Below, piece after piece: positions 1-9,846 of a stretch of 64,000 bases of DNA (its first letter is position 1; every line of letters begins with the position of its first letter). Made by a program: the position numbers and the translations under genes. The notes beneath the pieces are model-generated. The model made no database searches. It was given only the letters and a program-made list of their open reading frames with translations, and had not been told where the DNA came from. The stretch comes from Litoditis marina (taxonomy: Eukaryota > Nematoda > Chromadorea > Rhabditida > Rhabditidae). Location of the stretch: positions 13,672,090 to 13,736,089 of the forward strand of contig OZ038437.1 in NCBI GenBank assembly GCA_964036275.1, written 5' to 3'.

Positions 1-6
1 CTATAT

Positions 7-106
7 GATTATGTGGACCAGTTCCGAGACATCAGTCCTTTGAACTGCAATTGAAAAATGTAGTGCAGTTTAAAGGACTAAAGCGTTGGGATTGGTCCAC
101 ATAATC
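7..106. mobile_element. 100-bp palindromic MITE, unit A copy
   Basis: Both ends carry the inverted motif GATTATGTGGACC / GGTCCACATAATC. The centre folds into a hairpin whose arms are AGTCCTTTGAACTGC and GCAGTTTAAAGGACT. Exactly the same 100-bp unit recurs at 17402-17501 and 50079-50178, and in opposite orientation at 6647-6746, 19697-19796, 38561-38660 and 52363-52462. No coding capacity, so it must be mobilised in trans if it is mobile at all. The superfamily is not recognisable from the ends. Confidence 0.8.
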
Positions 107-567
107 GTCCTTTTTAGGTTTTTTTTATAGTGTTTGACAAATTCATAAAATGTGAGACGGATGTGAGACCACGTCCAAATTCACGGAAGGCGCGAACGCT
201 AACCACTCTACCAACTGAGCATGTTTTTCTTCACTCGCGAATCGTCTATTCCTGTTCGTACACAGAAAAAAGTGATGTATACAGTCTTCTTCTGCTTTTA
301 TCTGAGCGAGAACTACACTTCTCTGTTATTTTCTACAGTGTTTATTTCTCGTTCACGGTTGAGCAATGCTCAAGAATATTTTTACACTAATTTTGTGTGA
401 TTACCCAGCTGAGGTCAATGAGAGATGCTATAACTATCTGCGTCTTTCTGATCTGCACACTCTTTCTCTCTCATCGAGGGCGAAACTGTGTGAGCGCAGA
501 GCGAGCGGCTGTTGATTGTCTAGAAGCAGATGAGCGAGTGTGTAGATCAAATGAACGCAGGCGCGCT
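107..567. other. Intron-like flank of nep unit A, no gene seen
   Basis: This stretch matches 17502-17970 and 50179-50646, which lie inside an intron between two neprilysin-like exons in units B and C. It contains a degraded tRNA-like module on the minus strand (about 150-222) that has lost 5 bp (CTCGA) of its B box relative to units B and C. The open frames here cross that module and low-complexity sequence and are not credible genes. Confidence 0.7.
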
Positions 568-572
568 GACCA

Positions 573-1007
573 TGTTGTGAATACAATAGGTATTCTCAAC
601 CTATATCTATTATAAGGTATTGATCAAGTCACTCTGTATCTCTAAGCTCTCCTAACATTTCTCTCTCTCTGGTATGCGTCATGCCGTCTGCATCGCATAC
701 CGTCCCGCCCCTATATATATTATGTGTGTGTGTGCGAGGTTCGCAATAGGCGGCTCGAGATTGTACATATTCTATGGGAATAAACTTGTATTGAACAAGC
801 TGTTCCATTGAAAGACCTGAGATAAGTTCCCTCAGGCCTCGAGATAAATCCCCTCGAGCTACAAAGACCTGAGATAAGTCCCCTCAGGCCTCGAGATAAG
901 TTCCCTCGAGCCAGACCTGAAATAACCCCCTCAGGTGGAAACCCAAGTCCTCAACTCAGTGGGGCATCTTCTTGAACTCAAACGGTGACAGCCCTTTGAG
1001 TACCAAA
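573..1007 (+). repeat. 5' LTR
   Basis: Starts TGTTGTGAATAC and ends GAGTACCAAA. It contains a TATA-rich stretch (about 710-722), a TG microsatellite, an AATAAA signal at 779-784 and five short stem-loops between 816 and 935. U3-R-U5 boundaries cannot be fixed from sequence alone; the AATAAA suggests the RNA 3' end lies near 800, which would put the stem-loops in U5. Confidence 0.92.
816..935 (+). promoter_or_regulatory. Five tandem stem-loops in LTR U5
   Basis: Stem-loops lie at 816-836, 838-858, 868-888, 890-910 and 916-935. Stems alternate between CCTGAG/CTCAGG and CTCGAG/CTCGAG, while the loop stays close to ATAAGTYCC. Because both arms of each stem change together and the loop does not, RNA structure rather than primary sequence appears to be kept. 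The copy in the 3' LTR is identical. A role in packaging, dimerisation or translation of the element RNA is inference. Confidence 0.7.
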
Positions 1008-1030
1008 TTGGTGCATCGGCAGCTGGACTG
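1008..1030 (+). promoter_or_regulatory. Probable tRNA primer-binding site
   Basis: The sequence directly after the 5' LTR begins T-TGGTGCATCGGC. TGG complementary to a tRNA CCA end next to the LTR is the usual primer-binding site arrangement. The primer tRNA was not identified. Confidence 0.6.
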
Positions 1031-1569
1031 AACTCAACTGTCGGCAGAAAAAGACCCGCGTGGCAGGAAGCTCAAATCGACATTCAACCAGTACAATAAA
1101 CACATCAAAAAACCGAAGCACAACTCTGCGCGACCTGCGAGGAAACAGGCAGCAGGAATCTCGATATTGCAACCCCAGCAGTATATCAAATTGTTAGAAC
1201 AAAAAGGTTCAAACCAGTGTTCAGTCAACACAAAGTTGAGGAAGTTATTCAGGAAATTTTCATCATCAACTCGTTCTGTGAAAAACGCTTTCATCAGAAA
1301 ATCAATTCAATCCCAATCGGCATATTCGCAACGAATCATAGCCGCACGCAACAACAAAACGTTGTAACACGCAGATTTCAAGCACGATAGCAAGAGTGCT
1401 CTTGCGTCTCCCACTCTATTGTACTATCTACTTTCAGGCAAATCGAAAAAACCAAAGCCGAGGCAAAGAGAACCAGTCTACAATAAACCGAATACAAGAA
1501 AAAAGACGGATACGACAACACCTGAAACTGAGAATCTTCACGACGAAAAATTCAACAACAAGTTGAACA
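1031..1569 (+). other. Retrotransposon leader
   Basis: Untranslated leader between the primer-binding site and gag. A short lysine-rich open frame at 1419-1658 overlaps the gag start in another frame. It could encode an N-terminal gag extension if a frameshift or splice joined it, but nothing in the sequence shows this. Confidence 0.5.
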
Positions 1570-2718
1570 ATGTCAGTAGAACTGAGATACTACAAATCGA
1601 AAACAACGAAGTCAGCTCGGAAGTTGAAGGATCTTCTGAAAACAGCAAAAAAGCTTGATGTCAACTTTAAATTTCCGCAGGAAAAAGAAGAGTTGGTCGA
1701 CTACATTCATGAAAAGAAAAACCAAATAATGGAATCCAAGTTTACACTCCAATCTCATATCAATGTGCTAGACGAAAACATCAAAGTTTTGGAAAACACA
1801 GTCACGGAAGCAGATTCCACACAATGGGAAGCCATGCAAGATGAATTAACGAAATATCTCGACGAAGAATCAAATAAAGTGCACGATGAAGCAACCAACC
1901 TGCTGTCTAGATACCAATTTCGACTATTTGAACTTGATGAACAAAACAAGGTTATTCGAGAATCGGGAAAAGAGAAAGGAACGAAACTAGATCAAACAGA
2001 TACAGGCTCAGTAGATGCAGTGAATTCAGACGAAAAAACTTCAAGCAGACAACTTCGCTTGCCGGAACTTCAGATCCCAACATTCGACGGAGATATTAGA
2101 GAGTTTGCGAGTTTTTGGACAACATTCGATTCAATGGTACACAGCAACAATGAACTGAATGAGATTGATAAGTTCCTGTTCCTGAAACAGGCACTCAGAG
2201 GGAACGCGTTGAGTCTAGTTTCTCCCTTCCCCATCGCAAAGAAAAACTACTTGAAAGCGGTTGATCTAGTAAAAGGAAGATACGACAAAGGAGCATGCAT
2301 GACAGATCTGCTGCTTGCCGACATTCAACAATTGAGAACTGCGAACAACTCCAATTCGAGTTGTCGTGAAACACTAGAAACCCTGAAAGCAAAACTGACT
2401 CTACTGGAATGTCATGGTGTATCTTTGGACAATAATCCTCTGTGGCGAAATACAGTTCTCGCGAAATTTCCCGATCATATCACCCGAAAAGTACTCATCG
2501 CAGAAAGGAAAGCGGACAAATCATACGACGTCGACGAAATAGTTGAAGAAATCGAAGAAAATATTTCTCTATCAGAAACGGTTGAGTTGACAACAAACTC
2601 ATTCAGCAGTTTTAATCGTATAGAACAAATGTCCGAGACAAGTGACGAGGAATCAACAAATCACAGTGAAAGCAGTGAAAACACTAGTTCAAACACTAGA
2701 AACACTAGAAAACACTAG
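1570..2718 (+). CDS. gag: BEL/Pao-type Gag polyprotein
   Basis: A 382-residue frame. Residues 1-150 are charged and predicted helical or coiled-coil. From about residue 158 to 330 the protein has the layout of the DUF1759 gag core of BEL/Pao elements: it opens LPELQIPTFDG, is followed by a W/F-rich segment, and then by leucine-rich helices. The C-terminal tail is serine/asparagine-rich and ends in repeated NTR units encoded by ACACTAG repeats. The stop TAG at 2716-2718 overlaps the next frame. Gag would form the retrotransposon particle and bind its RNA. The ATG at 1570 is the first in a favourable position, but an upstream start cannot be excluded. Confidence 0.85.
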   Translation: MSVELRYYKSKTTKSARKLKDLLKTAKKLDVNFKFPQEKEELVDYIHEKKNQIMESKFTLQSHINVLDENIKVLENTVTEADSTQWEAMQDELTKYLDEESNKVHDEATNLLSRYQFRLFELDEQNKVIRESGKEKGTKLDQTDTGSVDAVNSDEKTSSRQLRLPELQIPTFDGDIREFASFWTTFDSMVHSNNELNEIDKFLFLKQALRGNALSLVSPFPIAKKNYLKAVDLVKGRYDKGACMTDLLLADIQQLRTANNSNSSCRETLETLKAKLTLLECHGVSLDNNPLWRNTVLAKFPDHITRKVLIAERKADKSYDVDEIVEEIEENISLSETVELTTNSFSSFNRIEQMSETSDEESTNHSESSENTSSNTRNTRKH

Positions 2719-3875
2719 TGAAGGATCAGATGAGTTGTGTCTGCGGCGATCATTCTCATAGCCCATATAAGTGCCCACAGTTTCCAACAGTGCAACAGAG
2801 AAGAGAAGAATTGAAGAGAAAAAGAGCATGCTGGAAATGCTTCGAACATGATCACTCCTCAAGTTACTGTACTACAATGAGAAAATGTCCCAAATGCAAC
2901 GAAAATCATCATCCTGCAGTATGTTATATCAGAGAAGAAGAAAATCAGCTATCACAAAATCGAAATAGCAATAGTAAGGCTGCTGTCACAGTGAGCACAG
3001 GAGAAACGTCTTGGATCAAGCCCGACGTGATTGGGACAAGTCAATGTTCAGATCTAATCCTGCAACAATACCAGATAGTTCTCACTACAGCTCAAGCTCT
3101 GATATTCAATGAAAAAGAAAGAGAGTACGAACCTATCAGCTTATTTATTGACAGCGGATCCCAGCGCAGTTTTATAAAAACTAGAATTGCTGAAGAAATG
3201 AACCTTCCCCAAGTACAAAAACACAAACTGTCCGTGAGCGGAATCGGTGAAAAAGTTTCACATTTCCAATCAAATGAAGTGCTGATGACACTGAGGAATA
3301 CAACAAGCAGAGAAAAACTAGTCAATGTTCCAATTTTCACAAAAGAAAAGGTGACTACAGCTCTCACGACAGCACAACTGTCACGTGAAGATCGCAGGTT
3401 CATCGCAAAGAACAAACTACACATAGCACAAGAATCCTTGAGACAGAAAACTTTTGTACCATCGATTTTGATAGGACAAGATATCCTAAACAGCATAGTC
3501 GAAACAGATCGACCAATACTGAAATTGCCATCTGGACTAGTGATGACACCTACTGTATTTGGTTACGCAATTTCAGGCAAAAGCAAGACACCCTTCTCCC
3601 CTTCTTCGTCACAAGTCGCAGCATATTCAACGTTCGACACAAACCGACATGTTATCCGATTTCTCAGCGACTACGAAAGCTTTCGTGAAAGGCCTCACCG
3701 AGAAAAATTAGGTTTTAAAAACTGTCAGAGTGCGACAAAGGCAGTTTCAAACGAACCATTACTCATTCAATCAGTTGTTCAGGTTCAATCGCACAAGCCA
3801 AAGGGCATAAGAACGGATGTTTCACGCAACATTTCACCGTACTGTCATATCAATAGAAACACTCGTGAAAAATAA
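2718..3875 (+). CDS. Gag nucleocapsid and aspartic protease segment
   Basis: A 385-codon frame lying -1 relative to gag and open only from 2709, so it is probably made by frameshifting or has been shifted by a small indel. It opens with cysteine/histidine arrays, including a zinc knuckle CWKC-x4-H-x4-C near residue 38 and a second CPKC-x4-H-x3-C. At about residue 144 it has the aspartic protease motif FIDSGSQRSF, typical of BEL/Pao (DUF1758). The following residues fit a retropepsin fold with a second conserved ILIGQDIL strand. After about residue 290 the usual passage into reverse transcriptase is missing, and the frame ends at 3875. No ATG starts it; GTG at 2718 is not a eukaryotic start, which favours a Gag fusion. 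Confidence 0.8.
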   Translation: MKDQMSCVCGDHSHSPYKCPQFPTVQQRREELKRKRACWKCFEHDHSSSYCTTMRKCPKCNENHHPAVCYIREEENQLSQNRNSNSKAAVTVSTGETSWIKPDVIGTSQCSDLILQQYQIVLTTAQALIFNEKEREYEPISLFIDSGSQRSFIKTRIAEEMNLPQVQKHKLSVSGIGEKVSHFQSNEVLMTLRNTTSREKLVNVPIFTKEKVTTALTTAQLSREDRRFIAKNKLHIAQESLRQKTFVPSILIGQDILNSIVETDRPILKLPSGLVMTPTVFGYAISGKSKTPFSPSSSQVAAYSTFDTNRHVIRFLSDYESFRERPHREKLGFKNCQSATKAVSNEPLLIQSVVQVQSHKPKGIRTDVSRNISPYCHINRNTREK

Positions 3876-3941
3876 CTGAAACTACAATCAAGTAACACTA
3901 CATTCTTCAGGAATTCTCATGGAACAATTCGAAGATCAACG

Positions 3942-4391
3942 TTGGATCAACCCAACCCGGATCACTCCTCATTCACAAAGTCCGAAAATTCTGCAAAAGA
4001 AGGACTAGAAAAATCTGATTTTTGCTCTACATGGAATAGAAAAGAAATTCTATCAGCAAGTGAACATCCAACAAAACCTCGACGACTCAAGTACCAAAAC
4101 TTCAAAAGTGCACACCAGAAATCAGAAACTGGAAATTCAAGAAAGAACTTTGGGAAAAGAAGAGAGAAGAACGAACTGTCTACATTCGAGAAAAAACCCA
4201 AGAATCGTGAAGAACAGAAGAATTCAATGATCGAATACCGCAAGGAATATCAAATTCACGATCACTCAACCAAACCATCGGAAACGCCAGTCTTCCTAGA
4301 CGTTATCAGAAGATCCCCATCCCAACACTACCCGAAGGTTGTCCACAGACTTGACGCTCGAGCTAGATTTTATGGCCCTCCAGTTGACTGA
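3942..4391 (+). CDS. Residual 3' ORF of the retrotransposon
   Basis: A 149-codon frame rich in Lys, Arg, Ser and Asn, with no recognised domain. Its last 40 residues (FLDVIRRSP to RFYGPPVD) run up to the sequence before the 3' LTR and may be the relic of the end of pol. The rest looks like filler left by the large internal deletion that removed reverse transcriptase, RNase H and integrase. Translation is unproven. Confidence 0.35.
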   Translation: MDQPNPDHSSFTKSENSAKEGLEKSDFCSTWNRKEILSASEHPTKPRRLKYQNFKSAHQKSETGNSRKNFGKRREKNELSTFEKKPKNREEQKNSMIEYRKEYQIHDHSTKPSETPVFLDVIRRSPSQHYPKVVHRLDARARFYGPPVD

Positions 4392-4480
4392 ACAACAACG
4401 GAATTCATTGATATTTTCATTTTCTTTTTAACCTAATTTTGCATAATTGTATCACTTCCGTTCATTTTCGCCGCCCCCAG

Positions 4481-4917
4481 TGTTGTGAATACAATAGGTA
4501 TTCTCAACCTATATCTATTATAAGGTATTGATCAAGTCACTCTGTATCTCTAAGCTCTCCTAACATTTCTCTCTCTCTGGTATGCGTCATGCCGTCTGCA
4601 TCGCATACCGTCCCGCCCCTATATATATTATGTGTGTGTGTGTGCGAGGTTCGCAATAGGCGGCTCGAGATTGTACATATTCTATGGGAATAAACTTGTA
4701 TTGAACAAGCTGTTCCATTGAAAGACCTGAGATAAGTTCCCTCAGGCCTCGAGATAAATCCCCTCGAGCTACAAAGACCTGAGATAAGTCCCCTCAGGCC
4801 TCGAGATAAGTTCCCTCGAGCCAGACCTGAAATAACCCCCTCAGGTGGAAACCCAAGTCCTCAACTCAGTGGGGCATCTTCTTGAACTCAAACGGTGACA
4901 GCCCTTTGAGTACCAAA
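4481..4917 (+). repeat. 3' LTR
   Basis: Matches the 5' LTR except for one extra TG in the microsatellite. The sequence just before it, CCGCCCCCAG, could serve as a polypurine-tract substitute, but no classical polypurine tract is visible. The AATAAA signal, about 208 bp into the LTR, would end the element transcript here. Confidence 0.92.
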
Positions 4918-6646
4918 GACCAAATATTCGAGGTTCTGATGTGAACCTAACCGATTTTCAGTAACCTTTTTCAGATTACACTGTTGATGGCTCTCATGAG
5001 TTGATAACTAGGCATATCAAATTTCAAAAACTTCCAATCTCGAATTAATCCGGGTTTTTTTTTCAGAAACTGGGATATTGGCCAATGATTCATGGTAACA
5101 AGTGGAGCGCGGAGACTTTTGATCTTATTGATTGAAATGGGCGGAGCCAGAGGCTTTTCGGCTTTTCGGCTTTTCGGCGGCTAGAGGCAGAGGCGGTCAA
5201 CTTTTCTGAATAACGGTATTCTCGGCAATAGAATAAGAATAAACCAGTAAATTGAAAAACACCAGAAAATAGATACTGAGCCAAACATATATAAAATGTA
5301 CTGTTTTTAAGCAGAATGATACTCTCATACGTTATCAGAATCAACTTTTGGTTTCCAGTCTCGACGTTTAATACAGACATGAGAAAAATTATATTGGTCT
5401 ATTGATACTATTGATTTTAATTATCTCCAACTTGAAATTTCTTGCATATCTTCAGATGCGTCAACTAACCCTGGACGCCGGTCTGGTTTTCAACGAGAAA
5501 AAAGCCATGTCTGACCTAGGAGAAACGATTGCCCGGGAAATTTCACTTGCTAAATTACATGTACATCAATTACATGTACTAAAAAATGCACCAGTTTTAA
5601 TCTCTCTCGTTCATTGAGCTACAAAAGTAAGATTTTGTTCACATTTCAAAATAATAGCCATAATTTTCAGCCGACCCCCATTGAAAAAGATGATGTAGAG
5701 GCGCGATACAACATTAGGAAACTCGAGGAATTGGATACTCTGATGTATGGTCAGTTACTCAGTTGCATTACAACGTCGACTATCGTAATCTGTCCATTTT
5801 CGAAAACCATATGAATTGGATAGTATTAATGACAATAACTAATAGAAATGATATAGTCAGTTTCGTTCCTACGCCTACTTTGACCGTAGTCAATTGTATG
5901 TTCGATTCTCTCAAATGTTCTATAGATAGTGTTGTTGTCTGATTGATATCATGCGACTTGACGATTTATTAATATATCGATTTATCGATTTATTTCGATC
6001 GTTCGGATGAAACTACTTCGAACTGTTACTCCTCCAGTAATACATGAGTAACTGTCCACAAATCCAGAAGTTAACATCGCAAACCCGGGTTATTTCAAAA
6101 AGTTAGTTCATAGAAAAACTGAACCAAATGAAAAACTGATTTTGAAGAGTGTGAAACCTGACGCTTCTGCAAAATTCCTCGATAGCACTCCTTGTCGATA
6201 ACAAACAGAGCTAGGTTGATGTGAATAAAGTTAACTATAATCAAATTATTGATCAAATTATTGAAATTATTGATTATTGATCAAATTAACTAAAAATGAC
6301 AAATACTGTCTATAAAGTCAATCAGTGATTAAGCTTAAAGTCACACCGTTTTTGTCCTCTTCGTGAAAATCTGAACTTTGTAACGTTATTGAAACTAATA
6401 CAAAGAATTGTTAGGAAGCAGAAATATAGTCTTAATCTGAGCACTTTTTTTCTCATACAGGATGTATCACATTACATTACCTAGTTCTACACAAAACTAA
6501 CCCATTTGCAACCCCTGTTTGTTTCTGTTTCAGAGTTGGAGTGGTTATCGAACTAAAGAAGTACCGTAAATGCTGATTGAACAAGACAGTCACGCACCCA
6601 CTACGGCCAGAATGATTGAACGAAACTGGACTGTTTAAAGGAGGAG

Positions 6647-6746
6647 GATTATGTGGTCTAACCCAAACGATTCAGTCCTTTAAACTGCAATACATTTTTC
6701 AATTGCAGTTTAAAGGACCGTTGACACGGGATCGGTCCACATAATC
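6647..6746. mobile_element. 100-bp palindromic MITE, reverse orientation
   Basis: Close to the reverse complement of the element at 7-106, also exactly 100 bp. The inner arms GTCCTTTAAACTGCAAT and ATTGCAGTTTAAAGGAC form a perfect 17-bp stem with a 10-nt loop. Shared by units A, B, C and D, so it was inserted before those duplications. Confidence 0.8.
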
Positions 6747-7506
6747 GTCCTGCTTTAAATAAACCGTTCCGCTATAATCTGAGTTACACGAAATATTTAA
6801 AAAGCTCAAAAAAGTTTCTCAATGTATTACCATAGACCAGGAAAAAACTTTCTGTTTGAAAATTTGTAAAGTTTGCATAACATCAAGAAATAAAAAAGAG
6901 GACATGAACATTTTCACTGTGACGCAACTTAACTTGGTTCATTTACGTCCAGATTTATTTTCATTTTTCAGTCTCTAATTGTGTTGTCGTATATGATAGA
7001 GAGTTCAAATTTTTTTTTGTACTTCTATAGGCTATTTTGAGCATACCCCGTACGCAACCCCCCTATCGGTGTCATTACGGAAGTAGCTTTTTTGAGAAAA
7101 CGAAGCAAGATAGAGATATAAATGTATATATTTTTGATAATGGTTTCTCATTTGCCAAAAGGTCAGATTGTTAACTCATAAGTCAAAATTAGAGAGGGAC
7201 GGATTCTTTAATGACAATTGGGAAACGTTCATAGCAGAAGTGTAGTTTAATAGAACTTAATCTGCCTGCGAACAGTTTTCAATTACCAGATACCGCGAAA
7301 TAAGACTAGGAACGCCGCTGTTTTGAGGCCAAGGCTTTGAGTTTATTTATTCCTACTGCGAGTCCAACAGTAGCAGTAGAAATACAAATATTCCAGTGCA
7401 TTTTAATTGTTTAGTTATTAAAGATAAGGATCATAACTACTTAGAAGGAATACCGTGGACTATACGTTTAACGTGGTTGATTTATATTGATTTCCACTAT
7501 TTTCAG
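6747..7506. other. Degenerate intron-like sequence, no gene seen
   Basis: AT-rich and shared with units B (19797-20556) and C (52463-53222). No open frame or RNA gene could be supported. Confidence 0.5.
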
Positions 7507-7859
7507 AGTTAATGTGGTTCTCCAGAACAGATTCTTTTCCGGAGTTTTTCAGTGCAAACTGAATTCGCCGATAAATTTGAAAAAAGTGCACTGTTCGGGG
7601 AACAGATCGATTTTTGTTTAATTTCATGTTTGTCTAATTTGGGCAATAAATATTGATCAGGTTCTGTCGAATTAATTGATAAAACACTTCAAATTTACTT
7701 TGGTTTCATATATAACTATGTAGTTCATTCATTCATTCAACATTATGTTCATTCATCAGTTTGTATTTTGAAAATAATAAAAAATTGGTGCTCTCAGAGT
7801 GAGAGCGGAATGTTTTGAACAAGACATACAAAAGCGAAACATGGGAGGATAGCGGAATG

Positions 7860-7975
7860 AGGAACATTGACTTTTTACCCCCCCGCCCCACCCATCTTTC
7901 TAAAATTGTATTGCGCTTGGGAAATTGTAGTTTGACCCCTCCCCACCGGGGGATGGGCGTTACTTCAATTTTCCC
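7860..7975. mobile_element. Short G/C-run MITE, unit A copy
   Basis: A 116-bp element begins AGGAACATTGACTTTTTACC and ends GTTACTTCAATTTTCCC, the same ends as the longer element at 62820-63185. It is flanked by an exact 8-bp duplication GCGGAATG at 7852-7859 and 7976-7983. Orthologous copies lie at 20910-21025 and 53577-53701. The 8-bp duplication suggests hAT-type mobilisation. Confidence 0.8.
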
Positions 7976-8244
7976 GCGGAATGAGATATATTTTCTCATT
8001 GGTTTGGCTCAAATTGTTCAACTCCCACGTTCATTACAAGAGGGTTTTTTGAGACTTTTTTCAAATTGGCGAATTCTTCATCTAAAAGGATTTTCAGTAA
8101 CTTTTTGACGTTCTCAATGCGGCAATACGATGGCAACCGGAATTAACGACCAAAAAGGCTTACTAAAAAGAGAGTAGACTAAAAAGAGTAGAGTTAAGCA
8201 GAAAAGTACTTATATATTGTACTCAACCTGTGCAGACTTTTCTC

Positions 8245-9495
8245 GAAATCAGGAAAACACGTTTCCCAGACTGGTTTGAAAATGAATCCATGGAAAATCA
8301 AACAGGTTTTCCTACACTTGTAAACGAAGTCTGACCAACTTTAGTTGCGGAGTTCTTGTTTGGAGTGGGAGGGGCAACCAATGCTCTTAGAAAGAGATAA
8401 CGACCAAAAAGAAGTAGGATATATGTTTTTGACTTCAACAGCTAAATTATAGTAGAAACAACATGAGTGAAGTATTTTGAGGTAAGTATTCGATTGTTCG
8501 AGATTGAGGAATTGGATTGAGTTGTTGTACAGCCTTTTTCATTTCTACAGAGACTCCTACTGTAAGAACACCAAACTTCCAGTCTTGTTCTCTACAAAAC
8601 ATTAATGTTACATGTTACAGCATTCAATCCCGAGTTTAAAATACTGATTGCTTCTAAGAATGTTCCCGACAAAGTTTCAGTAATTGGAAAGTTTGAATGT
8701 GTGATGCAGGCGTATTAGTAGGAATGCTGTAGACTATATTCCAACTCTACAGATCTAGCTCAATCGGATCAATGTTTCAGCAGTAAACACTATACTCAGA
8801 TTGCAGTTCAAAACCTTTATCTCTACTTCCAAACGTAACTGTTTCTATAAAACAGATAGTTTTATTCATGATTTACTAAGTATAGAAAACAATGTTTCCA
8901 GCTGTTCCCCCAATGCTCTTGGGATCACCATGATTTCATCATCCTGTCTTGTTAGAAACGCCACGTTTTTGTCTGTCTGTTAACGCGATAGGTTTTGAAC
9001 AGGTTTCAACCGATTGCAAACCAAAACTCCAGTAAAACTCGGTTTTCGTTTAAGAGAGACCAACTTAGCAATAAAAGTTGGCTATTTTCTATTTTGAGCT
9101 GTAGTTTGTAGCAAATTCTCACTACAACACATCAGAAACGAACTAACATAGTAGGATCAAACTAAAAACACAGCACAAGTTAGTTATTGTACAGGTTTCG
9201 CCTACGTTTTTCGCTCTACATACTTCGTACAATCAAAATGTTTTCCGATTCTCATAACCTTGTCCTATACGTCCTAATTTGCTCTTCTCAGCGTAGAATG
9301 TTAAAATTGGAATTGGTTAATATATCAAACTACAAACACATCAAAACCGGCCGCCATCTATCTTTTATGTACCGAGGCAACCCCCAATCTTTTAGCCAAG
9401 TAACTAATTTGCTCGAGTCCGGCTGCTACGAAGACGAGAGAGTATTCAGATCAATGAGGCCGCAGACACCGGCAGACAGGTTAGACTCATAGACA
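8245..9495 (+). repeat. R repeat, copy 1
   Basis: Member of the dispersed R family, which precedes each G2 promoter. Landmarks are TTTTCTCGAAATCAGGAAAA at the left, GAAACGCCACGTTTT in the middle and CACCGGCAGACAGG at the right. Related pieces also occur in nep introns and upstream of nep exon 1 (12960-13210). Open frames of 60-101 codons run through it, but most need non-ATG starts and it shows no domain. It may be the distal promoter of G2 or an uncharacterised transposon. Confidence 0.7.
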
Positions 9496-9588
9496 GAAGT
9501 GGTTGCCCATTCTATTGACAGTTGTCCAAGAGAAACCTATTTCCATATTAGATCAGGTACAGAAAAGTGGACAATGACCGTTCTAATT

Positions 9589-9593
<5 letters not shown>

Positions 9594-9625
<32 letters not shown>

Positions 9626-9675
9626 TTGAGAGAGAGAGAGAGAAAGAGAGATTGAGAGAGAGAGAGAGAAAGAGG
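9594..9675 (+). repeat. GA microsatellite
   Basis: Interrupted GAGAGA tract on the plus strand, about 250 bp upstream of the G2 TATA box. Equivalent tracts of different length precede the other G2 copies. Confidence 0.9.
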
Positions 9676-9846
9676 AGGGTTTCTCGGGTGGAAACAGGTA
9701 GCCCAACCCCGTTTACCAGTTGCAGACGCGTTTTCCCAGCAAGAAAACGACTGACGCTCTCACGCAGTTTGATCTCTTTGTGAATCTGTTCTGTACTTTC
9801 CCATCGGGTTTGGACAGTGCATCAGAACTCTGTGTTGAGTGAGGGG

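Larger units (their letters stand above)
573..4917 (+). mobile_element. Young non-autonomous BEL/Pao-type LTR retrotransposon
   Basis: A complete 4345-bp element is flanked by the 5-bp target duplication GACCA at 568-572 and 4918-4922. The uninterrupted site is visible at about 17968-17980 in unit B. The LTRs are 573-1007 (435 bp) and 4481-4917 (437 bp). By eye they differ only by one TG in a TG run, so the insertion is very recent. The internal region encodes a gag with a DUF1759-like core, zinc knuckles and an aspartic protease, which is the BEL/Pao gag-protease arrangement. Reverse transcriptase, RNase H and integrase are absent, so the element needs an autonomous relative in trans. It sits inside an intron-equivalent of nep unit A and is missing from units B and C. 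Confidence 0.9.
5067..7605 (+). pseudogene. Neprilysin-like (M13) pseudogene, copy A, 3' exons
   Basis: Only the downstream exons lie in the window; the 5' exons are presumably left of position 1. After a TTTTTTTTTCAG acceptor at 5066 the frame reads LGYWPMIHGNKWSAETFDL, the M13 block that normally follows the first conserved cysteines. It then meets TGA at 5133. A second exon (from 5456) reads LDAGLVFNEKKAMSDLGETI and AREISLAK, and ends at TGA 5615. A third (5671-5749) contains RYNIRKLEELD, the YN-x-L motif of M13 proteins. Further remnants are ELEWLSN-stop at 6535 and a frameshifted piece at 7507-7605. About 60 residues expected between the first two blocks are missing, and no HExxH catalytic site exists. 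Probably untranslated, and split further by the BEL/Pao insertion. Confidence 0.75.

Noticed and set aside
5090..5380. 96-codon minus-strand frame in units A, B and C
   Set aside because: Lies over an AT-rich intron and the antisense of nep exon LGYWPMI; no codon pattern or splice support.
6535..6585. Terminal coding exon reading VGVVIELKKYRKC-stop
   Set aside because: Plausible because one codon changes synonymously (CGT/AGA) between A and D, but its phase does not match the upstream exon. The other frame (ELEWLSN) fits the M13 order better. Left undecided.
7733..7999. 88-codon minus-strand frame and its plus-strand partner at 7815-8108
   Set aside because: Both run through the short G/C-run MITE; length changes with its homopolymer in unit C.
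9187..9492. 101-codon frame in R copies 1, 3, 5, 6 and 8
   Set aside because: It needs a TTG start (first ATG gives 78 codons), has no domain, and the copies are too similar for conservation to mean anything. Kept only as part of the R repeat.
9499..9783. Long frames of alternating Arg/Glu or Leu/Ser near the G2 promoters (also at 22328-22540, 23333-23524, 31144-31350, 32494-32682, 42782-42964, 55002-55196)
   Set aside because: They are GA/CT microsatellites read in frame; composition and variable length argue against coding.
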